From positions 5,619 to 46,768 of the forward strand of contig QHYU01000149.1 in the NCBI GenBank assembly GCA_003224235.1: a stretch of 41,150 nucleotides of DNA, read 5' to 3'. Shown here piece by piece: positions 33,071-41,150 of the stretch (the stretch's first letter is position 1; each line of letters opens with the position of its first letter). The position numbers and the translations under genes were made by a program. Under the pieces are notes generated by a model that saw nothing but the letters and a program-made list of their open reading frames with translations, was not told the DNA's origin and made no database searches. This DNA is from Acidobacteriota bacterium. Its GTDB lineage: Bacteria > Acidobacteriota > Terriglobia > Acidiferrales > UBA7541.

Positions 33071-33499
33071 ATGCGATTCATGGTGATAGTCAAGGCCAAC
33101 AAGGACTCGGAGGCGGGGGTTATGCCGAGCCAGAAGCTCCTTGCCGAAATGGGGAAGTACAACGAAGAGCTGGTGAAAGCCGGCGTGCTGCTCGCCGCCG
33201 AAGGGCTCCACGCGAGTTCGAAGGGCAAGCGCGTCCGGTTCTCGGGAGGGAATCGAACCGTGATCGACGGGCCCTTCACCGAGACCAAGGAGCTGATCGC
33301 CGGCTTCTGGCTGTGGCAGGTGAGGTCTATGGAAGAGGCGATCGAATGGGTCAAACGCTGCCCCAACCCCCATGAAGGGGAAGCCGAGATTGAGATTCGC
33401 CAGGTGTTCGAGGCAGAGGACTTCGGTTCCGAGCTTACTCCCGAGCTCAGGAAGCAGGAAGAGGGCCTGCGCGCCCAGGTAGCCGCCAAGAAGCCGTAG
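33071..33499 (+). CDS. DGPF/YCII-related protein
   Basis: The protein has 142 residues. It begins MRFMVIVKAN and holds the DGPF motif in VIDGPFTETKELIAGFWLWQV, followed by EIRQVFEAEDF, the layout of the DGPF subset of YCII-related proteins (dimeric alpha-beta barrel). The enzymatic role is unknown; members are typically encoded beside ECF42 sigma factors, as here. ATG 33071 is chosen because AGGAG lies eight bases upstream; ATG 33065 would be too close. It is paralogous to the next gene, including the untranslated leader. Confidence 0.88.
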   Translation: MRFMVIVKANKDSEAGVMPSQKLLAEMGKYNEELVKAGVLLAAEGLHASSKGKRVRFSGGNRTVIDGPFTETKELIAGFWLWQVRSMEEAIEWVKRCPNPHEGEAEIEIRQVFEAEDFGSELTPELRKQEEGLRAQVAAKKP

Positions 33500-33547
33500 T
33501 CGGCACAGGCCTCCGCCTTGCACCAGCCGAAAAGAAGTTAGTGAACC

Positions 33548-33574
33548 TGTCGATTTCGCGGGCCCACGTTCGAC
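33548..33574 (+). promoter_or_regulatory. ECF42-type promoter copy 3
   Basis: TGTCGA (33548-33553), 13 bases, CGTTCGAC (33567-33574), 84 bases before the second DGPF gene. The following leader (GGTCGAGACCGTCCGGAAAC) nearly repeats the leader after copy 2. Confidence 0.75.
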
Positions 33575-33658
33575 GTTACAGTAGAGCCAGGGTTGCACTC
33601 CCGGTCGAGACCGTCCGGAAACTCGGCTCCACAACGAAAACTAAAAGGAGATCTGACG

Positions 33659-34033
33659 ATGCGATTCATGATGCTGGTCAAGCACGCTGAAGACTCGGGC
33701 CCTCCGCCCAAGGAACTCATGGACGCGATGGCGAAGCTTAGCGAAGAGGCGGTCAAAGCCGGCACGCTGGTCGATAGCGGCGGGCTGGCTCCAACTGCGA
33801 TGAGCACGCGCGTCCGGCTTTCTCGGGGGCAGGTAGCCGCGATCGACGGGCCTTTCACCGAGGCCAAGGAAGTCGTCGGCGGGTATGCGGTTTTTGAGCT
33901 GAAGTCGAAAGCAGAGGCGATCGAAGGGGCGTTGCGCTTCATGGAACTTCACAAGAAACACTGGCCGGGCTGGGAGGGCGAGACCGAAATTCGCCAGGTG
34001 TTCGGGCCGGAAGATTTCCCTCCCAAAGCATAG
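33659..34033 (+). CDS. DGPF/YCII-related protein
   Basis: The protein has 124 residues starting MRFMMLVKHAEDS, with AIDGPFTEAKEVVGGYAVFEL and TEIRQVFGPEDFP. The DGPF signature and ferredoxin-like layout match the gene just upstream, from which it probably arose by tandem duplication with its promoter. The start has AAGGAG eight bases upstream. The 90-base gap to the sigma gene has no promoter copy, so the sigma factor may be co-transcribed from here, giving positive autoregulation. Confidence 0.88.
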   Translation: MRFMMLVKHAEDSGPPPKELMDAMAKLSEEAVKAGTLVDSGGLAPTAMSTRVRLSRGQVAAIDGPFTEAKEVVGGYAVFELKSKAEAIEGALRFMELHKKHWPGWEGETEIRQVFGPEDFPPKA

Positions 34034-34123
34034 GAGCGCTCGCCCGTACAGATGGCCGCGAAGAAGCAGTCTCGGCGCGCCTCGGCTTGCGCTGACGGAT
34101 TGAACGTGGTGTGATCGGTAGCC

Positions 34124-35413
34124 GTGACGGCTACCGATACACATCGCGCAATCGACGCAGTCTGGAGGATCGAGTCGGCCAGGATCATCGCGGGTCTCAC
34201 GCGGATCGTCCGCGATGTCGGCCTTGCCGAGGAACTCGCGCAGGACGCTCTCGTCGCTGCGCTCCAGCAGTGGCCGGAGTCAGGCGTCCCGGACAACCCG
34301 GGCGCCTGGCTGATGGCCACGGCCAAGCATCGTGCCATCGACCATTTCCGCCGGAACAAGCGGCTCGAGCGCAAGCACCAGGAGCTTGGTCGCGAGCTCC
34401 AGACCCAGCAGGAGATGGCCGTGCCGGATTTCGACGCCGCCCTCGACGATGACATCGGCGACGACCTCCTGCGCCTGGTCTTCATATCCTGTCACCCCGT
34501 TCTCTCGACCGAGGCGCGCGTGGCGCTCACGCTCCGCTTGCTCGGTGGTTTGACGACCGAGGAGATCGCGCGCGCCTTCCTCGCACCGGAGCCGACCATC
34601 GCCCAGCGCATCGTCCGGGCCAAGCGGACCCTTGCCGAAGAGCGCGTTCCCTTCGAGGTGCCGCGCGGGGCCGAACTTGCTGCCCGTCTTTCGTCGGTGC
34701 TCGAGGTCATCTACCTCGTCTTCAACGAGGGCTACTCGGCGACTGCTGGTGACGACTGGATGCGACCCGCGCTCTGCGAGGATGCGCTCCGTCTCGGCCG
34801 TATCCTAGCCGAGCTCGCTCCCAAGGAGCCGGAGGTTCGCGGCCTGGTCGCGCTCATGGAGATCCAGGCGTCGCGCTCGAGGGCGCGCGTGAGCTCGTCG
34901 GGAGAGCCAATCCTGCTGCTCGACCAAAACCGCGCGCACTGGGACCAACTCCTAATCCGTCGTGGTTTCGCCGCGCTCGAACGGGCCGAAAAGCTCGGCG
35001 GTATGCGGGGCCCGTACGCGCTCCAGGCTGCGATCGCCGCCTGTCATGCGCGAGCGCTTACCCCGGAGGAAACGGACTGGGCACGCATCGTGGCGCTCTA
35101 CGAGGCGCTTGCCCAGGTCACGCCATCCCCCGTCGTGGAGCTGAATCGTGCAGTCGCAGTCGCGATGGCCTTGGGTCCAGCGGCGGGCCTCGAACTCGTG
35201 GATGGGCTGACCGCGGAGCCATCACTCAGGGGCTACCACCTCTTGCCGAGCGTGCGCGGCGACCTCCTGAAAAAGCTCGGCCGCTCCGACGAAGCCCGCG
35301 CAGAGTTCGAGCGCGCGGCAGCGCTCACGCGCAACGCCCGCGAGCGCGAGTTGCTGCTTGATCGCGCCCGAGCGTGCGCAGGCAGCTCAACGCCACCAGC
35401 GGAGCCACGCTGA
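34124..35413 (+). CDS. ECF42-type RNA polymerase sigma factor with C-terminal helical-repeat domain
   Basis: The protein has 429 residues from GTG 34124. Sigma region 2 is at about 10-80 (EELAQDALVAALQQWP, NPGAWLMATAKHRAIDHFRR), region 4 at about 115-170 (LTLRLLGGLTTEEIARAFLAPEPTIAQRIVRAKRTL). The long C-terminal part (about 185-415) contains the group hallmark IYLVFNEGYSA and TPR-like helices. ECF42 sigma factors lack an anti-sigma factor and are thought to be controlled through this extension. The adjacent DGPF genes and the three TGTCGA-N13-CGTTCGAC sites make it the likely regulator of the whole cluster. The inducing signal is unknown. Confidence 0.9.
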   Translation: MTATDTHRAIDAVWRIESARIIAGLTRIVRDVGLAEELAQDALVAALQQWPESGVPDNPGAWLMATAKHRAIDHFRRNKRLERKHQELGRELQTQQEMAVPDFDAALDDDIGDDLLRLVFISCHPVLSTEARVALTLRLLGGLTTEEIARAFLAPEPTIAQRIVRAKRTLAEERVPFEVPRGAELAARLSSVLEVIYLVFNEGYSATAGDDWMRPALCEDALRLGRILAELAPKEPEVRGLVALMEIQASRSRARVSSSGEPILLLDQNRAHWDQLLIRRGFAALERAEKLGGMRGPYALQAAIAACHARALTPEETDWARIVALYEALAQVTPSPVVELNRAVAVAMALGPAAGLELVDGLTAEPSLRGYHLLPSVRGDLLKKLGRSDEARAEFERAAALTRNARERELLLDRARACAGSSTPPAEPR

Positions 35414-35561
35414 GGAAAGCGGCGCGTCTCGCGCTTTGCACGCGTTGCAGGCGAGCCGATTGCGGTTCACGGCGCACTCGGAAACAATCCACTTGGTCGT
35501 AAAACGGATCAGCGCCGGCGCTCCACCAGCGCCTTGGCCCGTAGCGCACTGACGCGGGAGT

Positions 35562-37247
35562 ATGGGGAATGCTAGACTCACCGCGGTGATCGAACATGCG
35601 CCAACTCAAACCGCAGAAGCGGGCCGCTGGGGCTTCGATCTGCGCTCGTTATGGTACGTCCTTCTATTCCTGGCAGTTTTCTACGTCTGCTTCTTCAGCC
35701 ATCTTGGCGCGCTGGGAGTTGTGGGGCCGGATGAGCCAAGATATGCGTCAGTGGCGCGCGAGATGGCTGAAAGCGGCGACTGGGTCACGCCGCATCTCTA
35801 CGGCAAGCCGTGGTTTGAAAAGCCGGTGCTGTTCTATTGGGCGGCGGCGCTGGCTTACCGCAAGTTCGGCGTGAACGAATTCGCGGCGCGGCTACCCTCA
35901 GCGCTGGCGGCGGCGCTGGCAGCGTTGGCGTTGGCCTGGGCGGCCTGGAAAGCGTGGCAATTTGAAGGACTTGCGGCGGCACGGTACGCGCTGCTGATTT
36001 TCCCAACGTGCGTGGCCACATTTGGCTTTGCGCGCGCCGCGGGTCCGGACACGTTGTTCGCCGCCGCGCTCACAGCGGCGATGGTGGCGGGATTCACGCT
36101 GGTCTGGCGAGTGCGTGCTCAAGCTCGGAGCGAGAGGCGCGCTTGGACTGCGGGGCGCGTCGCGCTGGTCTCTTTCGGCGTCTTCCTAGGTCTTGCAACG
36201 TTGGCGAAAGGGCCAGCGGCCATCGTCTTGGCGGGAGGAAGCGTTGGGTTGTGGGCTATTCTGACGCGGCGCTGGCGCGCAGCGCTCCGGCTGGCACACC
36301 CCCTTGCGATCATCGGATTCGCCGTCACGGCACTTCCATGGTACGCGCTCTGCGCCGCGCGCAACCCGGAGTTCGTCCGCACATTTCTCTTCACGCACAA
36401 CCTCGAGCGTTACCTCACTCCGATCTTTCAGCATCGCCAGCCGTTCTGGTTCTACGCCCCGGTCCTGTTGCTGGGCCTGCTGCCGTGGACTGTGCTGCTC
36501 ATCGGTGTTGCGCGTGACGCCATACAGCTCTTGCAGGAGAAGCGCTGGGCGGACTCTCCAGGGCTGTTCTTCGGCTGCTGGGCCCTCTTTCCGGTGGTGT
36601 TTTTCAGCTTTTCTCAATCGAAACTGCCGGGCTACGTGCTTCCGGCAGTGCCGCCTCTCGCGCTGCTGCTGGCTCGCAGTGCCGCCCATCTCATCGAGGA
36701 CAAGGGCCGCTTCGCGAGTAACCTGTTCGTTGGAATTGGCCTGACACTTGTGGCGCTGGGGGCGGCAGCCAGTTTTTGGCTGGGGCGCTTGCCGTTGCGG
36801 TTCATCCTGGCGAAACCCCATCAGGTGGTCGCTTGGGTGGTTCCACTCTTTCTAGGTGGGCTTGCCATCGCAGTGCTGGGTCTGCGGCGGCCTGCGGCAG
36901 CGCTGCTGGCTGCGGCGGCCCTGATGACGGGCCTGGTCGAAGCAGCTAATCAGCGGGCGCTGCCTCGGCTGGACAAGTATGTTTCGCCGCGTGTGGCTGC
37001 ACGGGCCGTACAAATCCCTCCGGGCACCGCCGAGAACATCTCCGTCTATCGCTTGCGCCGGGCGTGGCGCTACGGACTGAATTTCTATCTCCATCAGGAA
37101 TTGCCCGATTGGACCCCGCGATCAGCGCGCCCCGGATGGGTGTACACGAATGAGGAAGGCTTCGCGGAACTCCAACGCCAAGGCGTGAAATGTTTCGTCG
37201 CGGCTCGGGGCTCACCGCAGGCTTTGCTTGTGCGCGTGGAGTCTTGA
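35562..37247 (+). CDS. GT39-family (ArnT/PMT-like) glycosyltransferase
   Basis: This polytopic membrane protein has 561 residues and about 11-12 hydrophobic segments. The first extracytoplasmic loop has the acidic catalytic motif GPDEPRYASVAREM and then GKPWFEKPVLFYW, typical of dolichyl/undecaprenyl-phosphate-sugar transferases such as ArnT. THNLERYLTPIFQHRQPFWFY and SFSQSKLPGYVLPAVPPLALL are further family blocks. It uses a lipid-linked sugar to modify lipid or protein outside the membrane. The start at 35562 has GGGAG very close, so a slightly different start is possible. The sugar and acceptor are not readable. Confidence 0.88.
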   Translation: MGNARLTAVIEHAPTQTAEAGRWGFDLRSLWYVLLFLAVFYVCFFSHLGALGVVGPDEPRYASVAREMAESGDWVTPHLYGKPWFEKPVLFYWAAALAYRKFGVNEFAARLPSALAAALAALALAWAAWKAWQFEGLAAARYALLIFPTCVATFGFARAAGPDTLFAAALTAAMVAGFTLVWRVRAQARSERRAWTAGRVALVSFGVFLGLATLAKGPAAIVLAGGSVGLWAILTRRWRAALRLAHPLAIIGFAVTALPWYALCAARNPEFVRTFLFTHNLERYLTPIFQHRQPFWFYAPVLLLGLLPWTVLLIGVARDAIQLLQEKRWADSPGLFFGCWALFPVVFFSFSQSKLPGYVLPAVPPLALLLARSAAHLIEDKGRFASNLFVGIGLTLVALGAAASFWLGRLPLRFILAKPHQVVAWVVPLFLGGLAIAVLGLRRPAAALLAAAALMTGLVEAANQRALPRLDKYVSPRVAARAVQIPPGTAENISVYRLRRAWRYGLNFYLHQELPDWTPRSARPGWVYTNEEGFAELQRQGVKCFVAARGSPQALLVRVES

Positions 37248-37399
37248 CGGTTGGAGCGCTCGCGTGGCTACTGCTCTGCGGATGTCATTCGCAAAGAACC
37301 CCTGCGCTTCGACGCCTTGGCCGGGAGCCCCGGTGGCTGCCTTAGCTTGGGCTGAAACAAAGCAGGGAAGCTGCACTGCATCCGGGTGAGAAATGGATC

Positions 37400-38338
37400 T
37401 TACCGGCGAGGACGGCCGGAGGGCGGCAAGTTAAGCAGGAAGAAGCTGGCGATGCGGTTCTCGTAGATACGCTTTTCATCGTCCCGCATGCCGACGTAGT
37501 TTCCGTGGGCGAGGAGGACCTGTTCGCGGGGCTCGGGCGAGCCCCGAAAAAGTTCGCTGGTGGATTGGGCCAGCTGCGGCTCGTCGCTGCCCATGATGTA
37601 AAGCTTCGGCACGCCGGCGAGGCGCGGCAGGCGCGCAGAAAGCGGCGGCTCGTGACGATAGGAGGAGTTGAGCCACCGGAAGCCGAGCTCCACGGAACGC
37701 CGCATCAGAGGAATGGGGGAGAGGCCCGAGCGTTCGAATTGCAGGCGCAGCATCTCCACGGGCCGGTCGTACACCGAGTCCACCGCCAGAGCGCGAACAC
37801 GGGGATCGCCAGCGGCCACGGCGATGGCCGTGTAACCGCCGAGGTTGGCTCCCCAGAGGCCCAGGCGTTGGCGATCCACGTCGTCGCGTTGAGCCACGGC
37901 GGCAATTGCGGCGCGCAGCTCCTGGGTCTCGCGGAAGCCGAAAGTAGTGAGACCGTGGCTGGCGCTATGCGCGTCAAAGTCAAACACAAATACGTTGTAC
38001 TGGTTGTCTTGCAGCGCGGTGACCAGTGTCAGCAGCTCGCCGCTATTGGATTGGTAGCCGTGGCAAAGGATGATCGTCGGCGCCGAACGCAATCCGGGGA
38101 AAAACCAGCCTTCGCGGCGGCCCATGCCGGGCACGTCGAAGGTAACGTCGCCGGGATGACCCGGGAAATCCTTGGTATTGATCTCCGCGCGGCTCTGTAC
38201 CGGTGAGACGATGCGGTAGAGGAGAAAGCCGGAGACGGTAGCCGTAGTCAGCAGCGAGAAGAACGCCACAGCCAGCGCGGCCATAATGAGCTTGGAATAC
38301 CACTTGGTGGGGTAGCGAAACTCGGAAAGAAAACCCAT
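37400..38338 (-). CDS. Alpha/beta-hydrolase-fold protein lacking the Ser nucleophile
   Basis: The protein has 312 residues. One N-terminal membrane segment (about 18-45, LIMAALAVAFFSLLTTATVSG) anchors a periplasmic-facing hydrolase-fold domain. Fold markers are IILCHGYQSNSGELL (oxyanion strand), the elbow GLWGANLGGYTA, acidic GSDEPQ and the late His in LLAHGNYVGM. The nucleophile-elbow position, normally Ser in GxSxG, is Asn (codon AAC), so classical esterase chemistry is unlikely. It starts at ATG 38338; the frame extends to 38491 without family residues. It is convergent with the GT39 gene. Confidence 0.8.
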   Translation of the reverse strand: MGFLSEFRYPTKWYSKLIMAALAVAFFSLLTTATVSGFLLYRIVSPVQSRAEINTKDFPGHPGDVTFDVPGMGRREGWFFPGLRSAPTIILCHGYQSNSGELLTLVTALQDNQYNVFVFDFDAHSASHGLTTFGFRETQELRAAIAAVAQRDDVDRQRLGLWGANLGGYTAIAVAAGDPRVRALAVDSVYDRPVEMLRLQFERSGLSPIPLMRRSVELGFRWLNSSYRHEPPLSARLPRLAGVPKLYIMGSDEPQLAQSTSELFRGSPEPREQVLLAHGNYVGMRDDEKRIYENRIASFFLLNLPPSGRPRR

Positions 38339-38576
38339 GCATCCAGTTAAGGGCCGCGGGGCGCGGTTTGCGCTTCCAAGAACATTCGCGAAACGCAGCG
38401 AGCGCTCGCCCCCGCGCATGGTAGCACAGATTACCGCTCCACAAAGGCCAGCCTGGCGCCCTGTGTTTGGATGCACAGAGGGGCGACTCAAGCGTTATGA
38501 TGAATAGCCGCCGACCGCCCGTAATCACGGCAGTCCGGGAAGGGCCGCAGTGCCGGCCCGCGTCACGGGGATCCGC

Positions 38577-39509
38577 ATGGAGATCGTGGACCTGCGCGAG
38601 ATGAGCTCGCGACAGCTCGAGCCGCTCCTCGAGGAAGAAGCCAACCACTGGCGCGAGGAGCTGCAGTGGGACTATCGCGCGTCGCTCGAGTTGATCAAGA
38701 AGTTTGTGGACGCGCATTGCCTGGCGGGCTGCGCGGCGGTGGAAAACGGCCAGACAGCGGGCTACGGCTTCTACGTGCTGGAGGAACATAAAGGGTTGGT
38801 GGGAGGTCTGTTTGTCTCGCCGCGCTTCCCGCAACCGGCCATCACCCACAAGCTGCTGGCTAACATGCTCGCCACGTTGCGCGCGGTCCCGCGGATCGAG
38901 CGAATTGAAGCGCAACTGATGCCCTTCGGCTGCGCGCTCGATAGCGCCCTGGTCGAGCACGGGTTTCGGCTCTACACGCGGCAATTCATGCTGCTACCGC
39001 TCGCTGAGACCAGCCCCGCGGTTGCGGCGCCCTCTCCGGCGCTGCGTCTTGAGCCCTGGAGCGACCGCTTCTTCGAACCCTGCGCCCGGCTGATCTACCT
39101 GGCCTACGCCAGCCACATAGACGGTAAACTCAACGATCAGTACCGCAGCGAAGCGGGCGCATTGAAATTCCTGAAGAACATCATCATCCTGCCGGGCTGC
39201 GGGCAATTTCAGCCGGAGGCGTCGTTCGTGCTGCGGCCGCCGGGGAACGATCGCTTGGTGGGTGTGGTGCTGACCTCGGCGGTCTCTCAGGGGGTCGGCC
39301 ACACCACGCAGATCTGCGTAATGCCGGGTTATCAGGGACACGGGCTGGGACGCCAGTTGATGGAGGCTTCCATCCAGGCGCTGCGCGCGCTCGGCTACAC
39401 AGGGCTTTCCCTCACGGTGACCTCGGTAAACGCCACCGCGGTGCGCCTCTACGAGCGGCTGGGCTTCCGCACGATCAAGACGTTCGCCGCCGGTGTCTGG
39501 CAAGCATAA
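38577..39509 (+). CDS. GNAT-family N-acetyltransferase (tandem GNAT-like)
   Basis: The protein has 310 residues from ATG 38577; GTG 38550 is possible. The C-terminal half (about 155-310) is a clear GNAT domain with the acetyl-CoA loop VMPGYQGHGLGRQLMEASI and LTVTSVNATAVRLYERLGFR. The N-terminal half (LVGGLFVSPRFPQPAITHKLLANMLATL and the following LVEHGFRLYTRQFMLL) looks like a degenerate first GNAT unit. The substrate is unknown. It is divergent from the hydrolase-fold gene and convergent with nrdR. Confidence 0.85.
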   Translation: MEIVDLREMSSRQLEPLLEEEANHWREELQWDYRASLELIKKFVDAHCLAGCAAVENGQTAGYGFYVLEEHKGLVGGLFVSPRFPQPAITHKLLANMLATLRAVPRIERIEAQLMPFGCALDSALVEHGFRLYTRQFMLLPLAETSPAVAAPSPALRLEPWSDRFFEPCARLIYLAYASHIDGKLNDQYRSEAGALKFLKNIIILPGCGQFQPEASFVLRPPGNDRLVGVVLTSAVSQGVGHTTQICVMPGYQGHGLGRQLMEASIQALRALGYTGLSLTVTSVNATAVRLYERLGFRTIKTFAAGVWQA

Positions 39510-39511
39510 GC

Positions 39512-39587
39512 AGTCCCCCCGACCGTCAACCCAGGCCAAGCCGCGGTACGCCGCTACACCAACATCTCCATGGGGATTGGGGGGACT
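39512..39587. repeat. 9-bp inverted repeat between convergent genes
   Basis: AGTCCCCCC (39512-39520) and GGGGGGACT (39579-39587) are perfect complements around a 58-base centre, spanning the space between the GNAT gene and nrdR and touching the nrdR stop. It may serve as a bidirectional RNA end structure; no T-tract is present. Confidence 0.5.
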
Positions 39588-40050
39588 ACTTGCGGGTGCG
39601 TTCGCGAAGCAAACCTTTTAGCTCGGCCATAAATTCCTTGACGTCCTTGAAGTCGAGATAGACTGAAGCGAAGCGAACGTAGGCGACCTTGTCGAGTTTT
39701 TTCAGGCGACTCATGAGTAGCTCGCCAATTTCGGAGGTAGTGCGCTCGCGCTCGGGCGCTTCGTTGACGAACCGCTCGACTTCGTCCACTAAGGCTTCGA
39801 GTTTCGCAGTCGGCACCGGACGCTTCTCGCAGGAGCGCAGCAGACCCTGAAGAATCTTCTGCCGCTCAAACTTCTCCCGCCGGCCGTCCTTCTTGATGAC
39901 CATGTAGGGGATTTCGTCGATGCGCTCGTAAGTGGTGAAGCGGCGCCCGCATTTGAGGCACTCGCGCCGGCGACGAATCAGATCGCCCGAGCGGCCTTCG
40001 CGCGAGTCGATCACCTTGTCGTCCATGTGAGCGCAGAAGGGGCACTTCAC
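39586..40050 (-). CDS. nrdR: Transcriptional repressor NrdR
   Basis: NrdR is a zinc-ribbon plus ATP-cone repressor of ribonucleotide reductase genes. The protein has 154 residues. The zinc ribbon is [16 protein letters not shown]...[13 protein letters not shown], and the ATP-cone (about 47-137) contains [20 protein letters not shown] and [17 protein letters not shown]. The length is standard. The GTG start overlaps the stop of the upstream membrane-protein gene (GTGA), implying co-expression. No nrd gene or NrdR box was seen in the window. Confidence 0.96.
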   Translation of the reverse strand: MKCPFCAHMDDKVIDSREGRSGDLIRRRRECLKCGRRFTTYERIDEIPYMVIKKDGRREKFERQKILQGLLRSCEKRPVPTAKLEALVDEVERFVNEAPERERTTSEIGELLMSRLKKLDKVAYVRFASVYLDFKDVKEFMAELKGLLRERTRK

Positions 40051-41150
40051 CGCGGAGGCTCTCCCAATTTCTGCGAGGTGGCCTGCTGCGCGCGCGGCGC
40101 TTCGGGAACGTCGATATGCGCACCGGCGGCCTTGACTTCGGCTTCAGCGCGGGCCAGGCGTCGCAGTTCACCCATCGACCAGCCTTCGCGAATCAGTAAG
40201 GGCACACCCACTAAGCTCGATGCGGCGAAGGCCATGAGCCACAACACGATCGACGCGGCAGCAGCGGGCTCCTTTTCTACTCCAAATACGACAGTGAGTG
40301 CAAGAAAGCTGGCGGCTTGCGACCCGCCGCCCACGGCCGGCAATTGCAAGGTCGAGCCCGCCATGGTGATCGCTAGCAGCAGCATCGCGCCGGCGAAATC
40401 GAGCTTCGCCAGGCGCCCCCCGAAGCTGTGCGGCACCCAGAAGAAAATCAGCGCGACAACGACCCAGTGCGAGGCCGAATAGCCAATGGCCGCGAGCAGG
40501 TCCGGTAAAGTCTGAATCGCCTGCAAGCCCTCGCTGAAGCCGGCGAATGCCGCGGCAGCGCCGCGCTTCCAGCCCGTGCTTGTGCGCCAGCCCTCCAGGC
40601 GCCGCTCCAGAGCAGCGGCGCCGTGCAGGCGGAAGTACACCAGAAACACGAGGGCTGCCAGTAGTCCCGCGAACAGCGCGAGGGCCATGCCGCGCGCCCG
40701 CGCCTCCCAGGCCCTATCGGCCCCGCCAAGAGAAAGCATCTCAGGAAAAAACAGCAGCGCCAGCCCGGCGAGGACCGCAGTGCTGGTGGTATCGAACAGC
40801 CGCTCGAGAACGTAGATGCCGAACATGCTCGAGACCGGCAGCCGTTCCTTGCGCGCGATCAGCAGCGGGCGGATGGGCTCACCGGCACGGCCGAGAAGAA
40901 ACAGTGCGGCGAAGCCTACAATCGTGGCGCTATAGATGCTCAGGAAGCCGGGTCGCCCCAGGTAGCGGCAGAAACGAGCCCAGCGGAGGGCGCGGATTGC
41001 GTAAGCGGCGTAAATCGCCAGGAGCGACACCAATAGCAATGAGCCCCGTGCGTGCCGAACGGCCAGGACCAGCCTATCCCAACTGAAATCCTGTAGATTT
41101 ATGATGCGGCGAGACCGATAGGCCAGGGCGCCCAGAACCACCAGCGCCAG
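40047..41150 (-). CDS. Lysylphosphatidylglycerol synthase TM region (UPF0104)-like protein, 5' end beyond window
   Basis: This polytopic membrane protein has at least 364 residues here. Family blocks are [33 protein letters not shown], and [22 protein letters not shown], as in flippase-like proteins of the AglD/MprF membrane-domain family (PF03706). The frame is open to the window edge and the first residues are already hydrophobic, so the true start probably lies past 41150. The C-terminus is a polar tail of about 40 residues. It overlaps nrdR by four bases. The transported or modified lipid is unknown. Confidence 0.85.
   Translation of the reverse strand: MALVVLGALAYRSRRIINLQDFSWDRLVLAVRHARGSLLLVSLLAIYAAYAIRALRWARFCRYLGRPGFLSIYSATIVGFAALFLLGRAGEPIRPLLIARKERLPVSSMFGIYVLERLFDTTSTAVLAGLALLFFPEMLSLGGADRAWEARARGMALALFAGLLAALVFLVYFRLHGAAALERRLEGWRTSTGWKRGAAAAFAGFSEGLQAIQTLPDLLAAIGYSASHWVVVALIFFWVPHSFGGRLAKLDFAGAMLLLAITMAGSTLQLPAVGGGSQAASFLALTVVFGVEKEPAAAASIVLWLMAFAASSLVGVPLLIREGWSMGELRRLARAEAEVKAAGAHIDVPEAPRAQQATSQKLGEPPR

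Noticed and set aside
1-41150. CRISPR arrays, tRNA or rRNA genes, or a replication origin
   Set aside because: No regularly spaced repeats, cloverleaf-like sequences, rRNA-like stretches or DnaA-box clusters were noticed while reading; a covariance-model scan would settle it.

Overview
The window is a GC-rich chromosomal segment from a Gram-negative-like bacterium, most likely an Acidobacteriota member. This is inferred from gene content: a giant CheB-CheR-PAS-GAF kinase, an ECF42 sigma factor with DGPF proteins, a membrane protein of the NSERAW/GRTPA type, and a compact overlapping his operon. No rRNA, tRNA or CRISPR array was seen, so the assignment is not proven.

Layout. 0.8-2.6 kb: a PAS histidine kinase and NarL-type regulator. 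3.2-3.9 kb: a DoxX/DUF417-like membrane protein with a strong terminator. 4.3-8.2 kb: aspartokinase, threonine synthase and homoserine kinase in an overlapping operon. 8.25-9.9 kb (minus): an FHA-GAF-adenylate cyclase. 10-12.5 kb: an APC permease and an aldo/keto reductase. 12.9-17.4 kb: a 1271-residue CheB-CheR-PAS-PAS-GAF-kinase with its own NarL regulator, paralogous to the first pair. 17.88-19.22 kb: a 1338-bp unit bounded by 17-bp terminal inverted repeats and 8-bp direct repeats. It carries only small passenger genes and no transposase. 19.3-24.2 kb: DUF2252, SixA, CHAD-HD and two tandem thymidylate-kinase-like genes. 24.4-32.0 kb (minus): the operon hisI-G-D-C-HAD-B-H-F-A, headed by a promoter, a His-rich leader peptide and an attenuator terminator. 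32.5-35.4 kb: an ECF42 sigma gene with two DGPF genes and a small 94-codon gene, where three copies of one promoter motif precede the three non-sigma genes. 35.5-41.15 kb: a GT39 glycosyltransferase, an alpha/beta-hydrolase-fold protein lacking the usual nucleophile, a GNAT protein, NrdR and a flippase-like membrane protein cut by the window end.

The genes combine amino-acid biosynthesis (Thr and His) with a dense set of signalling modules. The three strongest points for follow-up are the his attenuator, whose leader peptide reads His-Arg-Gln followed by five His; the passenger-only mobile unit; and the three-promoter ECF42 regulon. All gene functions are read from motifs and family knowledge; no database search was possible.
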